Assembly: GCA_023935145.1 (NCBI GenBank)
Contig: JALCZK010000215.1
Coordinates: 25,430-89,429 of the forward strand
Direction: 5' to 3'
Length of the DNA: 64,000 nucleotides
Source of the DNA: Bretschneidera sinensis
Taxonomy: Eukaryota > Streptophyta > Magnoliopsida > Brassicales > Akaniaceae
Under the pieces are notes generated by a model. It searched no databases. It was not told where the DNA came from and saw only the letters and a program-made list of their open reading frames with translations. A program made the position numbers and the translations under genes. Below, in pieces: positions 1 through 8,296 of this stretch (the stretch's first letter is position 1; each line of letters opens with the position of its first letter).

Positions 1-74
1 CCGCAGTTAAGCGTGCTTGGGCGAGAGTAGTACTAGGATGGGTGACCTCCTGGGAAGTCCTCGTGTTGCCACCC
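1..74 (+). rRNA. 5S rRNA gene, short class, 3' part only (window edge)
   Basis: Copy 0, distal T6. It begins at about nt 47 (CCGCAGTTAAGCG). The short class is inferred from G51, T52 and C61; the 5' end lies outside the window. Confidence 0.85.
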
Positions 75-316
75 TCCCCTTTTTACCCCTACTTTTTTCT
101 TGAGCCACTTTAGCAATCAAGCGCGCCTCCGCAGTCAAGCGATCGTTACTACCGACAAGGGACTGGTCATGGGCGAAAATGTACCGGATTGCCTCGCGCC
201 GTAGCGGGATCGGTTTACCCTATTATGCTCCGCTTTTTCAGGGACAAAATCTTGTGCGTCGAAGGTTTCCTGGTCTTTTCTCAACCGGAGTTGTCGTTTT
301 CGGAGGTGGGGGACCA

Positions 317-333
317 CTGGGAAGTCCTCGTGT
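317..333 (+). repeat. 5S C-box-like fragment in spacer (model unit)
   Basis: CTGGGAAGTCCTCGTGT is an exact 17-nt match to nt 95-111 of the 5S gene. It is preceded by GGGGGACCA, which resembles the GGGTGACCTC of the C box. It sits 51 bp upstream of the gene start in every unit and is not followed by a T-run. A 17-nt exact match in a 310-bp spacer is unlikely by chance, so it is probably a relic of a partial 5S duplication. Confidence 0.7.
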
Positions 334-356
334 GCGTCGGTCGAAGTCCACCTGCT

Positions 357-362
357 TATATT
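357..362 (+). promoter_or_regulatory. TATA-like element of the 5S promoter (model unit)
   Basis: TATATT begins 28 bp upstream of the short gene at 385. Plant 5S genes are known to need a TATA-like motif near -28 and a C at -1; C384 is at -1. In L1 and L2 units the same motif begins at -27 (for example 764-769 before 791), because their leader has CCACCATC instead of CCACCCATC. The motif is unchanged in nearly every unit; the exception is copy 31, where an inserted A gives TTATAATTC. Confidence 0.75.
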
Positions 363-384
363 CAGAGACCACCCATCACCTGAC

Positions 385-481
385 GGGTACCGGATCCCAT
401 CAGAACTCCGCAGTTAAGCGTGCTTGGGCGAGAGTAGTACTAGGATGGGTGACCTCCTGGGAAGTCCTCGTGTTGCCACCC
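385..481 (+). rRNA. 5S rRNA gene, short class (22-nt deletion, probable pseudogene); model copy
   Basis: Copy 1, distal T7. 5S rRNA is a Pol III product of the large ribosomal subunit. This 97-nt copy starts GGGT and ends CCACCC. Against the 120-nt plant 5S it lacks nt 5-26 (GCGATC through AAAGC), so GGGT joins directly to ACCGGATCC. The deletion removes most of the helix I 5' strand, loop A and the helix II 5' strand. The remainder, including A37, G51, T52 and C61, agrees with the plant consensus. The internal promoter is intact: A box 412-426, intermediate element 429-434, C box 442-459. No microhomology is visible at the deletion junction. By structure the RNA should not fold as normal 5S or join a ribosome, so a pseudogene is likely; transcription is not excluded because the TATA-like element, internal boxes and terminator remain. 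Confidence 0.9.
412..459 (+). promoter_or_regulatory. Internal control region of 5S gene (A box, IE, C box; model unit)
   Basis: A box 412-426, intermediate element 429-434 and C box 442-459 match the plant 5S consensus in the short class. TFIIIA is known to bind here to recruit TFIIIC/TFIIIB and Pol III. In full-length genes the A-box region carries G51C, T52A and C61G; L2 also has T79A beside the C box. Five short copies (99, 101, 103, 105, 107) have G98C at the C-box edge, and copy 114 has C95G. Confidence 0.8.
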
Positions 482-486
482 TCCCC

Positions 487-491
487 TTTTT
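487..491 (+). terminator. Pol III terminator, proximal T5 (model unit)
   Basis: A run of five T, flanked by CCCC and ACCCC, starts five bases after the CACCC that ends the gene. It is the expected Pol III stop and is kept in every unit (for example 915-919 after an L1 gene, 2563-2567 after an L2 gene). Confidence 0.85.
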
Positions 492-498
492 ACCCCTA

Positions 499-505
499 TT
501 TTTTT
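499..505 (+). terminator. Back-up T-run, distal T6/T7 (model unit)
   Basis: A second T-run lies 7 bp after the first. It is T7 here (CTAT then T6) and T6 in other units (CTAC then T6). The single C/T difference is the marker that defines the dimer and tetramer repeats. L2 units have CCCCCG followed by T7 (2575-2581). It may act as a fail-safe terminator. Confidence 0.6.
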
Positions 506-533
506 CTTGAGCCACTTTAGCAATCAAGCGCGC

Positions 534-548
534 CTCCGCAGTCAAGCG
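534..548 (+). repeat. 5S A-box-like fragment in spacer (model unit)
   Basis: CTCCGCAGTCAAGCG matches nt 44-58 of the canonical/short-class 5S at 14 of 15 positions (T53C). It lies about 53 bp downstream of the gene end and recurs in every unit, with CTCCGTAGTC once at 27350. A TCAAGCG direct repeat lies just upstream. It resembles the short-class gene, not the L classes, which have CACA at this point. It may be a relic of a duplicated 5S piece; chance is possible at this length. Confidence 0.5.
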
Positions 549-790
549 ATCGTTACTACCGACAAGGGACTGGTCATGGGCGAAAATGTACCGGATTGCC
601 TCGCGCCGTAGCGGGATCGGTTTACCCTATTATGCTCCGCTTTTTCAGGGACAAAATCTTGTGCGTCGATGGTTTCCTGGTCTTTTCTCAACCGGAGTTG
701 TCGTTTTCGGAGGTGGGGGACCACTGGGAAGTCCTCGTGTGCGTCGGTCGAAGTCCACCTGCTTATATTCAGAGACCACCATCACCGGAC

Positions 791-909
791 GGGTGCGATC
801 ATACCAGCACTAAAGCACCGGATCCCGTCAGAACTCCGCACATAAGCGTGGTTGGGCGAGAGTAGTACTAGGATGGGTGACCTCCTGGGAAGTCCTCGTG
901 TTGCCACCC
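791..909 (+). rRNA. 5S rRNA gene, full-length class L1; model copy
   Basis: Copy 2, distal T6. It is 119 nt, from GGGTGCGATC to GCCACCC, close to the usual 119-121 nt. Relative to the plant consensus it carries A37G, G51C, T52A and C61G. G51C, T52A and C61G fall in or next to the A box (about nt 50-64). C61G replaces the partner of G17, giving a G-G mismatch in helix II. At the 3' end GCCACCC replaces the usual GCACCCC, so helix I can close only with a bulged C. The IE and C box are unchanged. The preceding spacer is the b haplotype (T in GTCGATGG, T7 tract) but lacks the GGGAGA change seen with L1 genes after 9.2 kb. These changes may weaken the promoter or the RNA; it could still be expressed. 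Confidence 0.95.
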
Positions 910-1219
910 TCCCCTTTTTACCCCTACTTTTTTCTTGAGCCACTTTAGCAATCAAGCGCGCCTCCGCAGTCAAGCGATCGTTACTACCGACAAGGGACTG
1001 GTCATGGGCGAAAATGTACCGGATTGCCTCGCGCCGTAGCGGGATCGGTTTACCCTATTATGCTCCGCTTTTTCAGGGACAAAATCTTGTGCGTCGAAGG
1101 TTTCCTGGTCTTTTCTCAACCGGAGTTGTCGTTTTCGGAGGTGGGGGACCACTGGGAAGTCCTCGTGTGCGTCGGTCGAAGTCCACCTGCTTATATTCAG
1201 AGACCACCCATCACCTGAC

Positions 1220-1316
1220 GGGTACCGGATCCCATCAGAACTCCGCAGTTAAGCGTGCTTGGGCGAGAGTAGTACTAGGATGGGTGACCTCCTGGGAAGT
1301 CCTCGTGTTGCCACCC
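1220..1316 (+). rRNA. 5S rRNA gene, short class
   Basis: Copy 3, distal T6. Confidence 0.88.
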
Positions 1317-1626
1317 TCCCCTTTTTACCCCTACTTTTTTCTTGAGCCACTTTAGCAATCAAGCGCGCCTCCGCAGTCAAGCGATCGTTACTACCGACAA
1401 GGGACTGGTCATGGGCGAAAATGTACCGGATTGCCTCGCGCCGTAGCGGGATCGGTTTACCCTATTATGCTCCGCTTTTTCAGGGACAAAATCTTGTGCG
1501 TCGAAGGTTTCCTGGTCTTTTCTCAACCGGAGTTGTCGTTTTCGGAGGTGGGGGACCACTGGGAAGTCCTCGTGTGCGTCGGTCGAAGTCCACCTGCTTA
1601 TATTCAGAGACCACCCATCACCTGAC

Positions 1627-1723
1627 GGGTACCGGATCCCATCAGAACTCCGCAGTTAAGCGTGCTTGGGCGAGAGTAGTACTAGGATGGGTGACCTCCT
1701 GGGAAGTCCTCGTGTTGCCACCC
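1627..1723 (+). rRNA. 5S rRNA gene, short class
   Basis: Copy 4, distal T6. Confidence 0.88.
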
Positions 1724-2033
1724 TCCCCTTTTTACCCCTACTTTTTTCTTGAGCCACTTTAGCAATCAAGCGCGCCTCCGCAGTCAAGCGATCGTTACTA
1801 CCGACAAGGGACTGGTCATGGGCGAAAATGTACCGGATTGCCTCGCGCCGTAGCGGGATCGGTTTACCCTATTATGCTCCGCTTTTTCAGGGACAAAATC
1901 TTGTGCGTCGAAGGTTTCCTGGTCTTTTCTCAACCGGAGTTGTCGTTTTCGGAGGTGGGGGACCACTGGGAAGTCCTCGTGTGCGTCGGTCGAAGTCCAC
2001 CTGCTTATATTCAGAGACCACCCATCACCTGAC

Positions 2034-2130
2034 GGGTACCGGATCCCATCAGAACTCCGCAGTTAAGCGTGCTTGGGCGAGAGTAGTACTAGGATGGGTG
2101 ACCTCCTGGGAAGTCCTCGTGTTGCCACCC
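2034..2130 (+). rRNA. 5S rRNA gene, short class
   Basis: Copy 5, distal T6. Confidence 0.88.
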
Positions 2131-2438
2131 TCCCCTTTTTACCCCTACTTTTTTCTTGAGCCACTTTAGCAATCAAGCGCGCCTCCGCAGTCAAGCGATC
2201 GTTACTACCGACAAGGGACTGGTCATGGGCGAAAATGTACCGGATTGCCTCGCGCCGTAGCGGGATCGGTTTACCCTATTATGCTCCGCTTTTTCAGGGA
2301 CAAAATCTTGTGCGTCGAAGGTTTCCTGGTCTTTTCTCAACCGGAGTTGTCGTTTTCGGAGGTGGGGGACCATGGGAAGTCCTCGTGTGCGTCGGTCGAA
2401 GTCCACCTGCTTATATTCAGAGACCACCATCACCGGAC

Positions 2439-2557
2439 GGGTGCGATCATACCAGCACTAAAGCACCGGATCCCGTCAGAACTCCGCACATAAGCGTGGT
2501 TGGGCGAGAGTAGTACAAGGATGGGTGACCTCCTGGGAAGTCCTCGTGTTGTACCCC
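2439..2557 (+). rRNA. 5S rRNA gene, full-length class L2; model copy
   Basis: Copy 6. It is 119 nt, from GGGTGCGATC to TGTACCCC. It shares A37G (2475), G51C (2489), T52A (2490) and C61G (2499) with L1 and adds T79A (2517), next to the C box. The 3' end TTGTACCCC differs from the canonical TTGCACCCC by one base. Its GTACCC can pair with the 5' GGGTGC through one G-U pair, so helix I closes better than in L1. The downstream spacer is distinctive: CCCCCG before T7, then CAAACAAGCGTACC. The upstream spacer has CCATGGG where other units have CCACTGGG, giving a 427-bp unit. Of the classes present it keeps the most complete 5S fold, but helix II still has the G-G mismatch. Confidence 0.95.
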
Positions 2558-2867
2558 TCCCCTTTTTACCCCCGTTTTTTTCTTGAGCCACTTTAGCAAA
2601 CAAGCGTACCTCCGCAGTCAAGCGATCGTTACTACCGACAAGGGACTGGTCATGGGCGAAAATGTACCGGATTGCCTCGCGCCGTAGCGGGATCGGTTTA
2701 CCCTATTATGCTCCGCTTTTTCAGGGACAAAATCTTGTGCGTCGAAGGTTTCCTGGTCTTTTCTCAACCGGAGTTGTCGTTTTCGGAGGTGGGGGACCAC
2801 TGGGAAGTCCTCGTGTGCGTCGGTCGAAGTCCACCTTCTTATATTCAGAGACCACCCATCACCTGAC

Positions 2868-2964
2868 GGGTACCGGATCCCATCAGAACTCCGCAGTTAA
2901 GCGTGCTTGGGCGAGAGTAGTACTAGGATGGGTGACCTCCTGGGAAGTCCTCGTGTTGCCACCC
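2868..2964 (+). rRNA. 5S rRNA gene, short class
   Basis: Copy 7, distal T6. The leader carries the private T at 2837. Confidence 0.88.
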
Positions 2965-3274
2965 TCCCCTTTTTACCCCTACTTTTTTCTTGAGCCACTT
3001 TAGCAATCAAGCGCGCCTCCGCAGTCAAGCGATCGTTACTACCGACAAGGGACTGGTCATGGGCGAAAATGTACCGGATTGCCTCGCGCCGTAGCGGGAT
3101 CGGTTTACCCTATTATGCTCCGCTTTTTCAGGGACAAAATCTTGTGCGTCGAAGGTTTCCTGGTCTTTTCTCAACCGGAGTTGTCGTTTTCGGAGGTGGG
3201 GGACCACTGGGAAGTCCTCGTGTGCGTCGGTCGAAGTCCACCTGCTTATATTCAGAGACCACCCATCACCTGAC

Positions 3275-3371
3275 GGGTACCGGATCCCATCAGAACTCCG
3301 CAGTTAAGCGTGCTTGGGCGAGAGTAGTACTAGGATGGGTGACCTCCTGGGAAGTCCTCGTGTTGCCACCC
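3275..3371 (+). rRNA. 5S rRNA gene, short class
   Basis: Copy 8, distal T6. Confidence 0.88.
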
Positions 3372-3681
3372 TCCCCTTTTTACCCCTACTTTTTTCTTGA
3401 GCCACTTTAGCAATCAAGCGCGCCTCCGCAGTCAAGCGATCGTTACTACCGACAAGGGACTGGTCATGGGCGAAAATGTACCGGATTGCCTCGCGCCGTA
3501 GCGGGATCGGTTTACCCTATTATGCTCCGCTTTTTCAGGGACAAAATCTTGTGCGTCGAAGGTTTCCTGGTCTTTTCTCAACCGGAGTTGTCGTTTTCGG
3601 AGGTGGGGGACCACTGGGAAGTCCTCGTGTGCGTCGGTCGAAGTCCACCTGCTTATATTCAGAGACCACCCATCACCTGAC

Positions 3682-3778
3682 GGGTACCGGATCCCATCAG
3701 AACTCCGCAGTTAAGCGTGCTTGGGCGAGAGTAGTACTAGGATGGGTGACCTCCTGGGAAGTCCTCGTGTTGCCACCC
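3682..3778 (+). rRNA. 5S rRNA gene, short class
   Basis: Copy 9, distal T6. Confidence 0.88.
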
Positions 3779-4088
3779 TCCCCTTTTTACCCCTACTTTT
3801 TTCTTGAGCCACTTTAGCAATCAAGCGCGCCTCCGCAGTCAAGCGATCGTTACTACCGACAAGGGACTGGTCATGGGCGAAAATGTACCGGATTGCCTCG
3901 CGCCGTAGCGGGATCGGTTTACCCTATTATGCTCCGCTTTTTCAGGGACAAAATCTTGTGCGTCGAAGGTTTCCTGGTCTTTTCTCAACCGGAGTTGTCG
4001 TTTTCGGAGGTGGGGGACCACTGGGAAGTCCTCATGTGCGTCGGTCGAAGTCCACCTGCTTATATTCAGAGACCACCCATCACCTGAC

Positions 4089-4185
4089 GGGTACCGGATC
4101 CCATCAGAACTCCGCAGTTAAGCGTGCTTGGGCGAGAGTAGTACTAGGATGGGTGACCTCCTGGGAAGTCCTCGTGTTGCCACCC
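4089..4185 (+). rRNA. 5S rRNA gene, short class
   Basis: Copy 10, distal T6. Private A at 4034, inside the upstream C-box-like fragment. Confidence 0.88.
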
Positions 4186-4495
4186 TCCCCTTTTTACCCC
4201 TACTTTTTTCTTGAGCCACTTTAGCAATCAAGCGCGCCTCCGCAGTCAAGCGATCGTTACTACCGACAAGGGACTGGTCATGGGCGAAAATGTACCGGAT
4301 TGCCTCGCGCCGTAGCGGGATCGGTTTACCCTATTATGCACCGCTTTTTCAGGGACAAAATCTTGTGCGTCGAAGGTTTCCTGGTCTTTTCTCAACCGGA
4401 GTTGTCGTTTTCGGAGGTGGGGGACCACTGGGAAGTCCTCGTGTGCGTCGGTCGAAGTCCACCTGCTTATATTCAGAGACCACCCATCACCTGAC

Positions 4496-4592
4496 GGGTA
4501 CCGGATCCCATCAGAACTCCGCAGTTAAGCGTGCTTGGGCGAGAGTAGTACTAGGATGGGTGACCTCCTGGGAAGTCCTCGTGTTGCCACCC
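4496..4592 (+). rRNA. 5S rRNA gene, short class
   Basis: Copy 11, distal T6. Its spacer carries the private A at 4340. Confidence 0.88.
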
Positions 4593-4901
4593 TCCCCTTT
4601 TTACCCCTACTTTTTTCTTGAGCCACTTTAGCAATCAAGCGCGCCTCCGCAGTCAAGCGATCGTTACTACCGACAAGGGACTGGTCATGGGCGAAAATGT
4701 ACCGGATTGCCTCGCGCCGTAGCGGGATCGGTTTACCCTATTATGCTCCGCTTTTTCAGGGACAAAATCTTGTGCGTCGAAGGTTTCCTGGTCTTTTCTC
4801 AACCGGAGTTGTCGTTTTCGGAGGTGGGGGACCACTGGGAAGTCCTCGTGTGCGTCGGTCGAAGTCCACCTGCTTATATTCAGAGACCACCATCACCGGA
4901 C

Positions 4902-5020
4902 GGGTGCGATCATACCAGCACTAAAGCACCGGATCCCGTCAGAACTCCGCACATAAGCGTGGTTGGGCGAGAGTAGTACTAGGATGGGTGACCTCCTGGG
5001 AAGTCCTCGTGTTGCCACCC
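4902..5020 (+). rRNA. 5S rRNA gene, full-length class L1
   Basis: Copy 12, distal T6. Unlike most L1 genes it follows an a-type spacer (GTCGAAGG). Confidence 0.95.
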
Positions 5021-5330
5021 TCCCCTTTTTACCCCTACTTTTTTCTTGAGCCACTTTAGCAATCAAGCGCGCCTCCGCAGTCAAGCGATCGTTACTACCG
5101 ACAAGGGACTGGTCATGGGCGAAAATGTACCGGATTGCCTCGCGCCGTAGCGGGATCGGTTTACCCTATTATGCTCCGCTTTTTCAGGGACAAAATCTTG
5201 TGCGTCGAAGGTTTCCTGGTCTTTTCTCAACCGGAGTTGTCGTTTTCGGAGGTGGGGGACCACTGGGAAGTCCTCGTGTGCGTCGGTCGAAGTCCACCTG
5301 CTTATATTCAGAGACCACCCATCACCTGAC

Positions 5331-5427
5331 GGGTACCGGATCCCATCAGAACTCCGCAGTTAAGCGTGCTTGGGCGAGAGTAGTACTAGGATGGGTGACC
5401 TCCTGGGAAGTCCTCGTGTTGCCACCC
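5331..5427 (+). rRNA. 5S rRNA gene, short class
   Basis: Copy 13, distal T6. Confidence 0.88.
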
Positions 5428-5737
5428 TCCCCTTTTTACCCCTACTTTTTTCTTGAGCCACTTTAGCAATCAAGCGCGCCTCCGCAGTCAAGCGATCGTT
5501 ACTACCGACAAGGGACTGGTCATGGGCGAAAATGTACCGGATTGCCTCGCGCCGTAGCGGGATCGGTTTACCCTATTATGCTCCGCTTTTTCAGGGACAA
5601 AATCTTGTGCGTCGAAGGTTTCCTGGTCTTTTCTCAACCGGAGTTGTCGTTTTCGGAGGTGGGGGACCACTGGGAAGTCCTCGTGTGCGTCGGTCGAAGT
5701 CCACCTGCTTATATTCAGAGACCACCCATCACCTGAC

Positions 5738-5834
5738 GGGTACCGGATCCCATCAGAACTCCGCAGTTAAGCGTGCTTGGGCGAGAGTAGTACTAGGATG
5801 GGTGACCTCCTGGGAAGTCCTCGTGTTGCCACCC
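5738..5834 (+). rRNA. 5S rRNA gene, short class
   Basis: Copy 14, distal T6. Confidence 0.88.
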
Positions 5835-6142
5835 TCCCCTTTTTACCCCTACTTTTTTCTTGAGCCACTTTAGCAATCAAGCGCGCCTCCGCAGTCAAGC
5901 GATCGTTACTACCGACAAGGGACTGGTCATGGGCGAAAATGTACCGGATTGCCTCGCGCCGTAGCGGGATCGGTTTACCCTATTATGCTCCGCTTTTTCA
6001 GGGACAAAATCTTGTGCGTCGAAGGTTTCCTGGTCTTTTCTCAACCGGAGTTGTCGTTTTCGGAGGTGGGGGACCATGGGAAGTCCTCGTGTGCGTCGGT
6101 CGAAGTCCACCTGCTTATATTCAGAGACCACCATCACCGGAC

Positions 6143-6261
6143 GGGTGCGATCATACCAGCACTAAAGCACCGGATCCCGTCAGAACTCCGCACATAAGCG
6201 TGGTTGGGCGAGAGTAGTACAAGGATGGGTGACCTCCTGGGAAGTCCTCGTGTTGTACCCC
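6143..6261 (+). rRNA. 5S rRNA gene, full-length class L2
   Basis: Copy 15; CCATGGG upstream. Duplicate of copy 6 at a 3,704-bp offset. Confidence 0.95.
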
Positions 6262-6571
6262 TCCCCTTTTTACCCCCGTTTTTTTCTTGAGCCACTTTAG
6301 CAAACAAGCGTACCTCCGCAGTCAAGCGATCGTTACTACCGACAAGGGACTGGTCATGGGCGAAAATGTACCGGATTGCCTCGCGCCGTAGCGGGATCGG
6401 TTTACCCTATTATGCTCCGCTTTTTCAGGGACAAAATCTTGTGCGTCGAAGGTTTCCTGGTCTTTTCTCAACCGGAGTTGTCGTTTTCGGAGGTGGGGGA
6501 CCACTGGGAAGTCCTCGTGTGCGTCGGTCGAAGTCCACCTTCTTATATTCAGAGACCACCCATCACCTGAC

Positions 6572-6668
6572 GGGTACCGGATCCCATCAGAACTCCGCAG
6601 TTAAGCGTGCTTGGGCGAGAGTAGTACTAGGATGGGTGACCTCCTGGGAAGTCCTCGTGTTGCCACCC
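6572..6668 (+). rRNA. 5S rRNA gene, short class
   Basis: Copy 16, distal T6. Leader T at 6541 shared with copy 7. Confidence 0.88.
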
Positions 6669-6978
6669 TCCCCTTTTTACCCCTACTTTTTTCTTGAGCC
6701 ACTTTAGCAATCAAGCGCGCCTCCGCAGTCAAGCGATCGTTACTACCGACAAGGGACTGGTCATGGGCGAAAATGTACCGGATTGCCTCGCGCCGTAGCG
6801 GGATCGGTTTACCCTATTATGCTCCGCTTTTTCAGGGACAAAATCTTGTGCGTCGAAGGTTTCCTGGTCTTTTCTCAACCGGAGTTGTCGTTTTCGGAGG
6901 TGGGGGACCACTGGGAAGTCCTCGTGTGCGTCGGTCGAAGTCCACCTGCTTATATTCAGAGACCACCCATCACCTGAC

Positions 6979-7075
6979 GGGTACCGGATCCCATCAGAAC
7001 TCCGCAGTTAAGCGTGCTTGGGCGAGAGTAGTACTAGGATGGGTGACCTCCTGGGAAGTCCTCGTGTTGCCACCC
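6979..7075 (+). rRNA. 5S rRNA gene, short class
   Basis: Copy 17, distal T6. Confidence 0.88.
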
Positions 7076-7385
7076 TCCCCTTTTTACCCCTACTTTTTTC
7101 TTGAGCCACTTTAGCAATCAAGCGCGCCTCCGCAGTCAAGCGATCGTTACTACCGACAAGGGACTGGTCATGGGCGAAAATGTACCGGATTGCCTCGCGC
7201 CGTAGCGGGATCGGTTTACCCTATTATGCTCCGCTTTTTCAGGGACAAAATCTTGTGCGTCGAAGGTTTCCTGGTCTTTTCTCAACCGGAGTTGTCGTTT
7301 TCGGAGGTGGGGGACCACTGGGAAGTCCTCGTGTGCGTCGGTCGAAGTCCACCTGCTTATATTCAGAGACCACCCATCACCTGAC

Positions 7386-7482
7386 GGGTACCGGATCCCA
7401 TCAGAACTCCGCAGTTAAGCGTGCTTGGGCGAGAGTAGTACTAGGATGGGTGACCTCCTGGGAAGTCCTCGTGTTGCCACCC
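7386..7482 (+). rRNA. 5S rRNA gene, short class
   Basis: Copy 18, distal T6. Confidence 0.88.
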
Positions 7483-7792
7483 TCCCCTTTTTACCCCTAC
7501 TTTTTTCTTGAGCCACTTTAGCAATCAAGCGCGCCTCCGCAGTCAAGCGATCGTTACTACCGACAAGGGACTGGTCATGGGCGAAAATGTACCGGATTGC
7601 CTCGCGCCGTAGCGGGATCGGTTTACCCTATTATGCTCCGCTTTTTCAGGGACAAAATCTTGTGCGTCGAAGGTTTCCTGGTCTTTTCTCAACCGGAGTT
7701 GTCGTTTTCGGAGGTGGGGGACCACTGGGAAGTCCTCGTGTGCGTCGGTCGAAGTCCACCTGCTTATATTCAGAGACCACCCATCACCTGAC

Positions 7793-7889
7793 GGGTACCG
7801 GATCCCATCAGAACTCCGCAGTTAAGCGTGCTTGGGCGAGAGTAGTACTAGGATGGGTGACCTCCTGGGAAGTCCTCGTGTTGCCACCC
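7793..7889 (+). rRNA. 5S rRNA gene, short class
   Basis: Copy 19, distal T6. Confidence 0.88.
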
Positions 7890-8199
7890 TCCCCTTTTTA
7901 CCCCTACTTTTTTCTTGAGCCACTTTAGCAATCAAGCGCGCCTCCGCAGTCAAGCGATCGTTACTACCGACAAGGGACTGGTCATGGGCGAAAATGTACC
8001 GGATTGCCTCGCGCCGTAGCGGGATCGGTTTACCCTATTATGCACCGCTTTTTCAGGGACAAAATCTTGTGCGTCGAAGGTTTCCTGGTCTTTTCTCAAC
8101 CGGAGTTGTCGTTTTCGGAGGTGGGGGACCACTGGGAAGTCCTCGTGTGCGTCGGTCGAAGTCCACCTGCTTATATTCAGAGACCACCCATCACCTGAC

Positions 8200-8296
8200 G
8201 GGTACCGGATCCCATCAGAACTCCGCAGTTAAGCGTGCTTGGGCGAGAGTAGTACTAGGATGGGTGACCTCCTGGGAAGTCCTCGTGTTGCCACCC
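8200..8296 (+). rRNA. 5S rRNA gene, short class
   Basis: Copy 20, distal T6. Spacer A at 8044 shared with copy 11. Confidence 0.88.

Larger units (their letters stand above)
482..790. other. Intergenic spacer (model, 309 bp, non-coding)
   Basis: The spacer holds the two T-runs, a stretch with a 5S A-box-like fragment (534-548), a unique middle part, a C-box-like fragment (724-740) and the TATA-like leader (764-790). I see no other gene or RNA. Three spacer haplotypes recur: a (GGGCGAAAATG, GTCGAAGG), b (usually GGGAGAAAATG, with GTCGATGG, preceded by T7) and the L2-derived form (CAAACAAGCGTACC after the gene; CCATGGG in some upstream copies). Spacers elsewhere are 305-312 bp and need no separate entries. 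Confidence 0.9.
1421..4696 (+). repeat. Segmental duplication, copy A (offset 3,704 bp)
   Basis: Eight units in the order S S L2 S S S S S. Private variants at 2837 (T in CCACCTTCTT) and 4340 (A in TATGCACCG) recur exactly 3,704 bp downstream at 6541 and 8044. Similarity probably continues a short way past both ends, into the flanking genes. Confidence 0.9.

Noticed and set aside
209..235. GGTTTACCCTATTA as a plant telomere or telo-box motif.
   Set aside because: Plant telomere repeat is CCCTAAA; only ACCCTA is shared and it is not iterated.
385..481. 5S-containing retroelement of the Cassandra (TRIM) type.
   Set aside because: No primer-binding site, polypurine tract, target-site duplication or LTR pair is seen, and units are contiguous head to tail.
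179..520. A 113-codon + strand frame repeated in most units, with relatives of 64-143 codons.
   Set aside because: It runs through spacer, 5S gene and terminator, changes frame with any single-base indel, and the 22-bp gene difference alters it. There is no ribosome-binding or codon signal; it is a shadow of the array.
1220..1316. The 22-bp deletion as an assembly artefact.
   Set aside because: It appears in 120 copies together with linked differences at the leader (CACCTGAC, extra C) and at nt 37, 51, 52 and 61. Read-level confirmation would still be worth having.
2191..2433. 60-103-codon - strand frames recurring in every unit.
   Set aside because: They are antisense to spacer and 5S sequence, identical only because the DNA is repeated. 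No evidence of coding.
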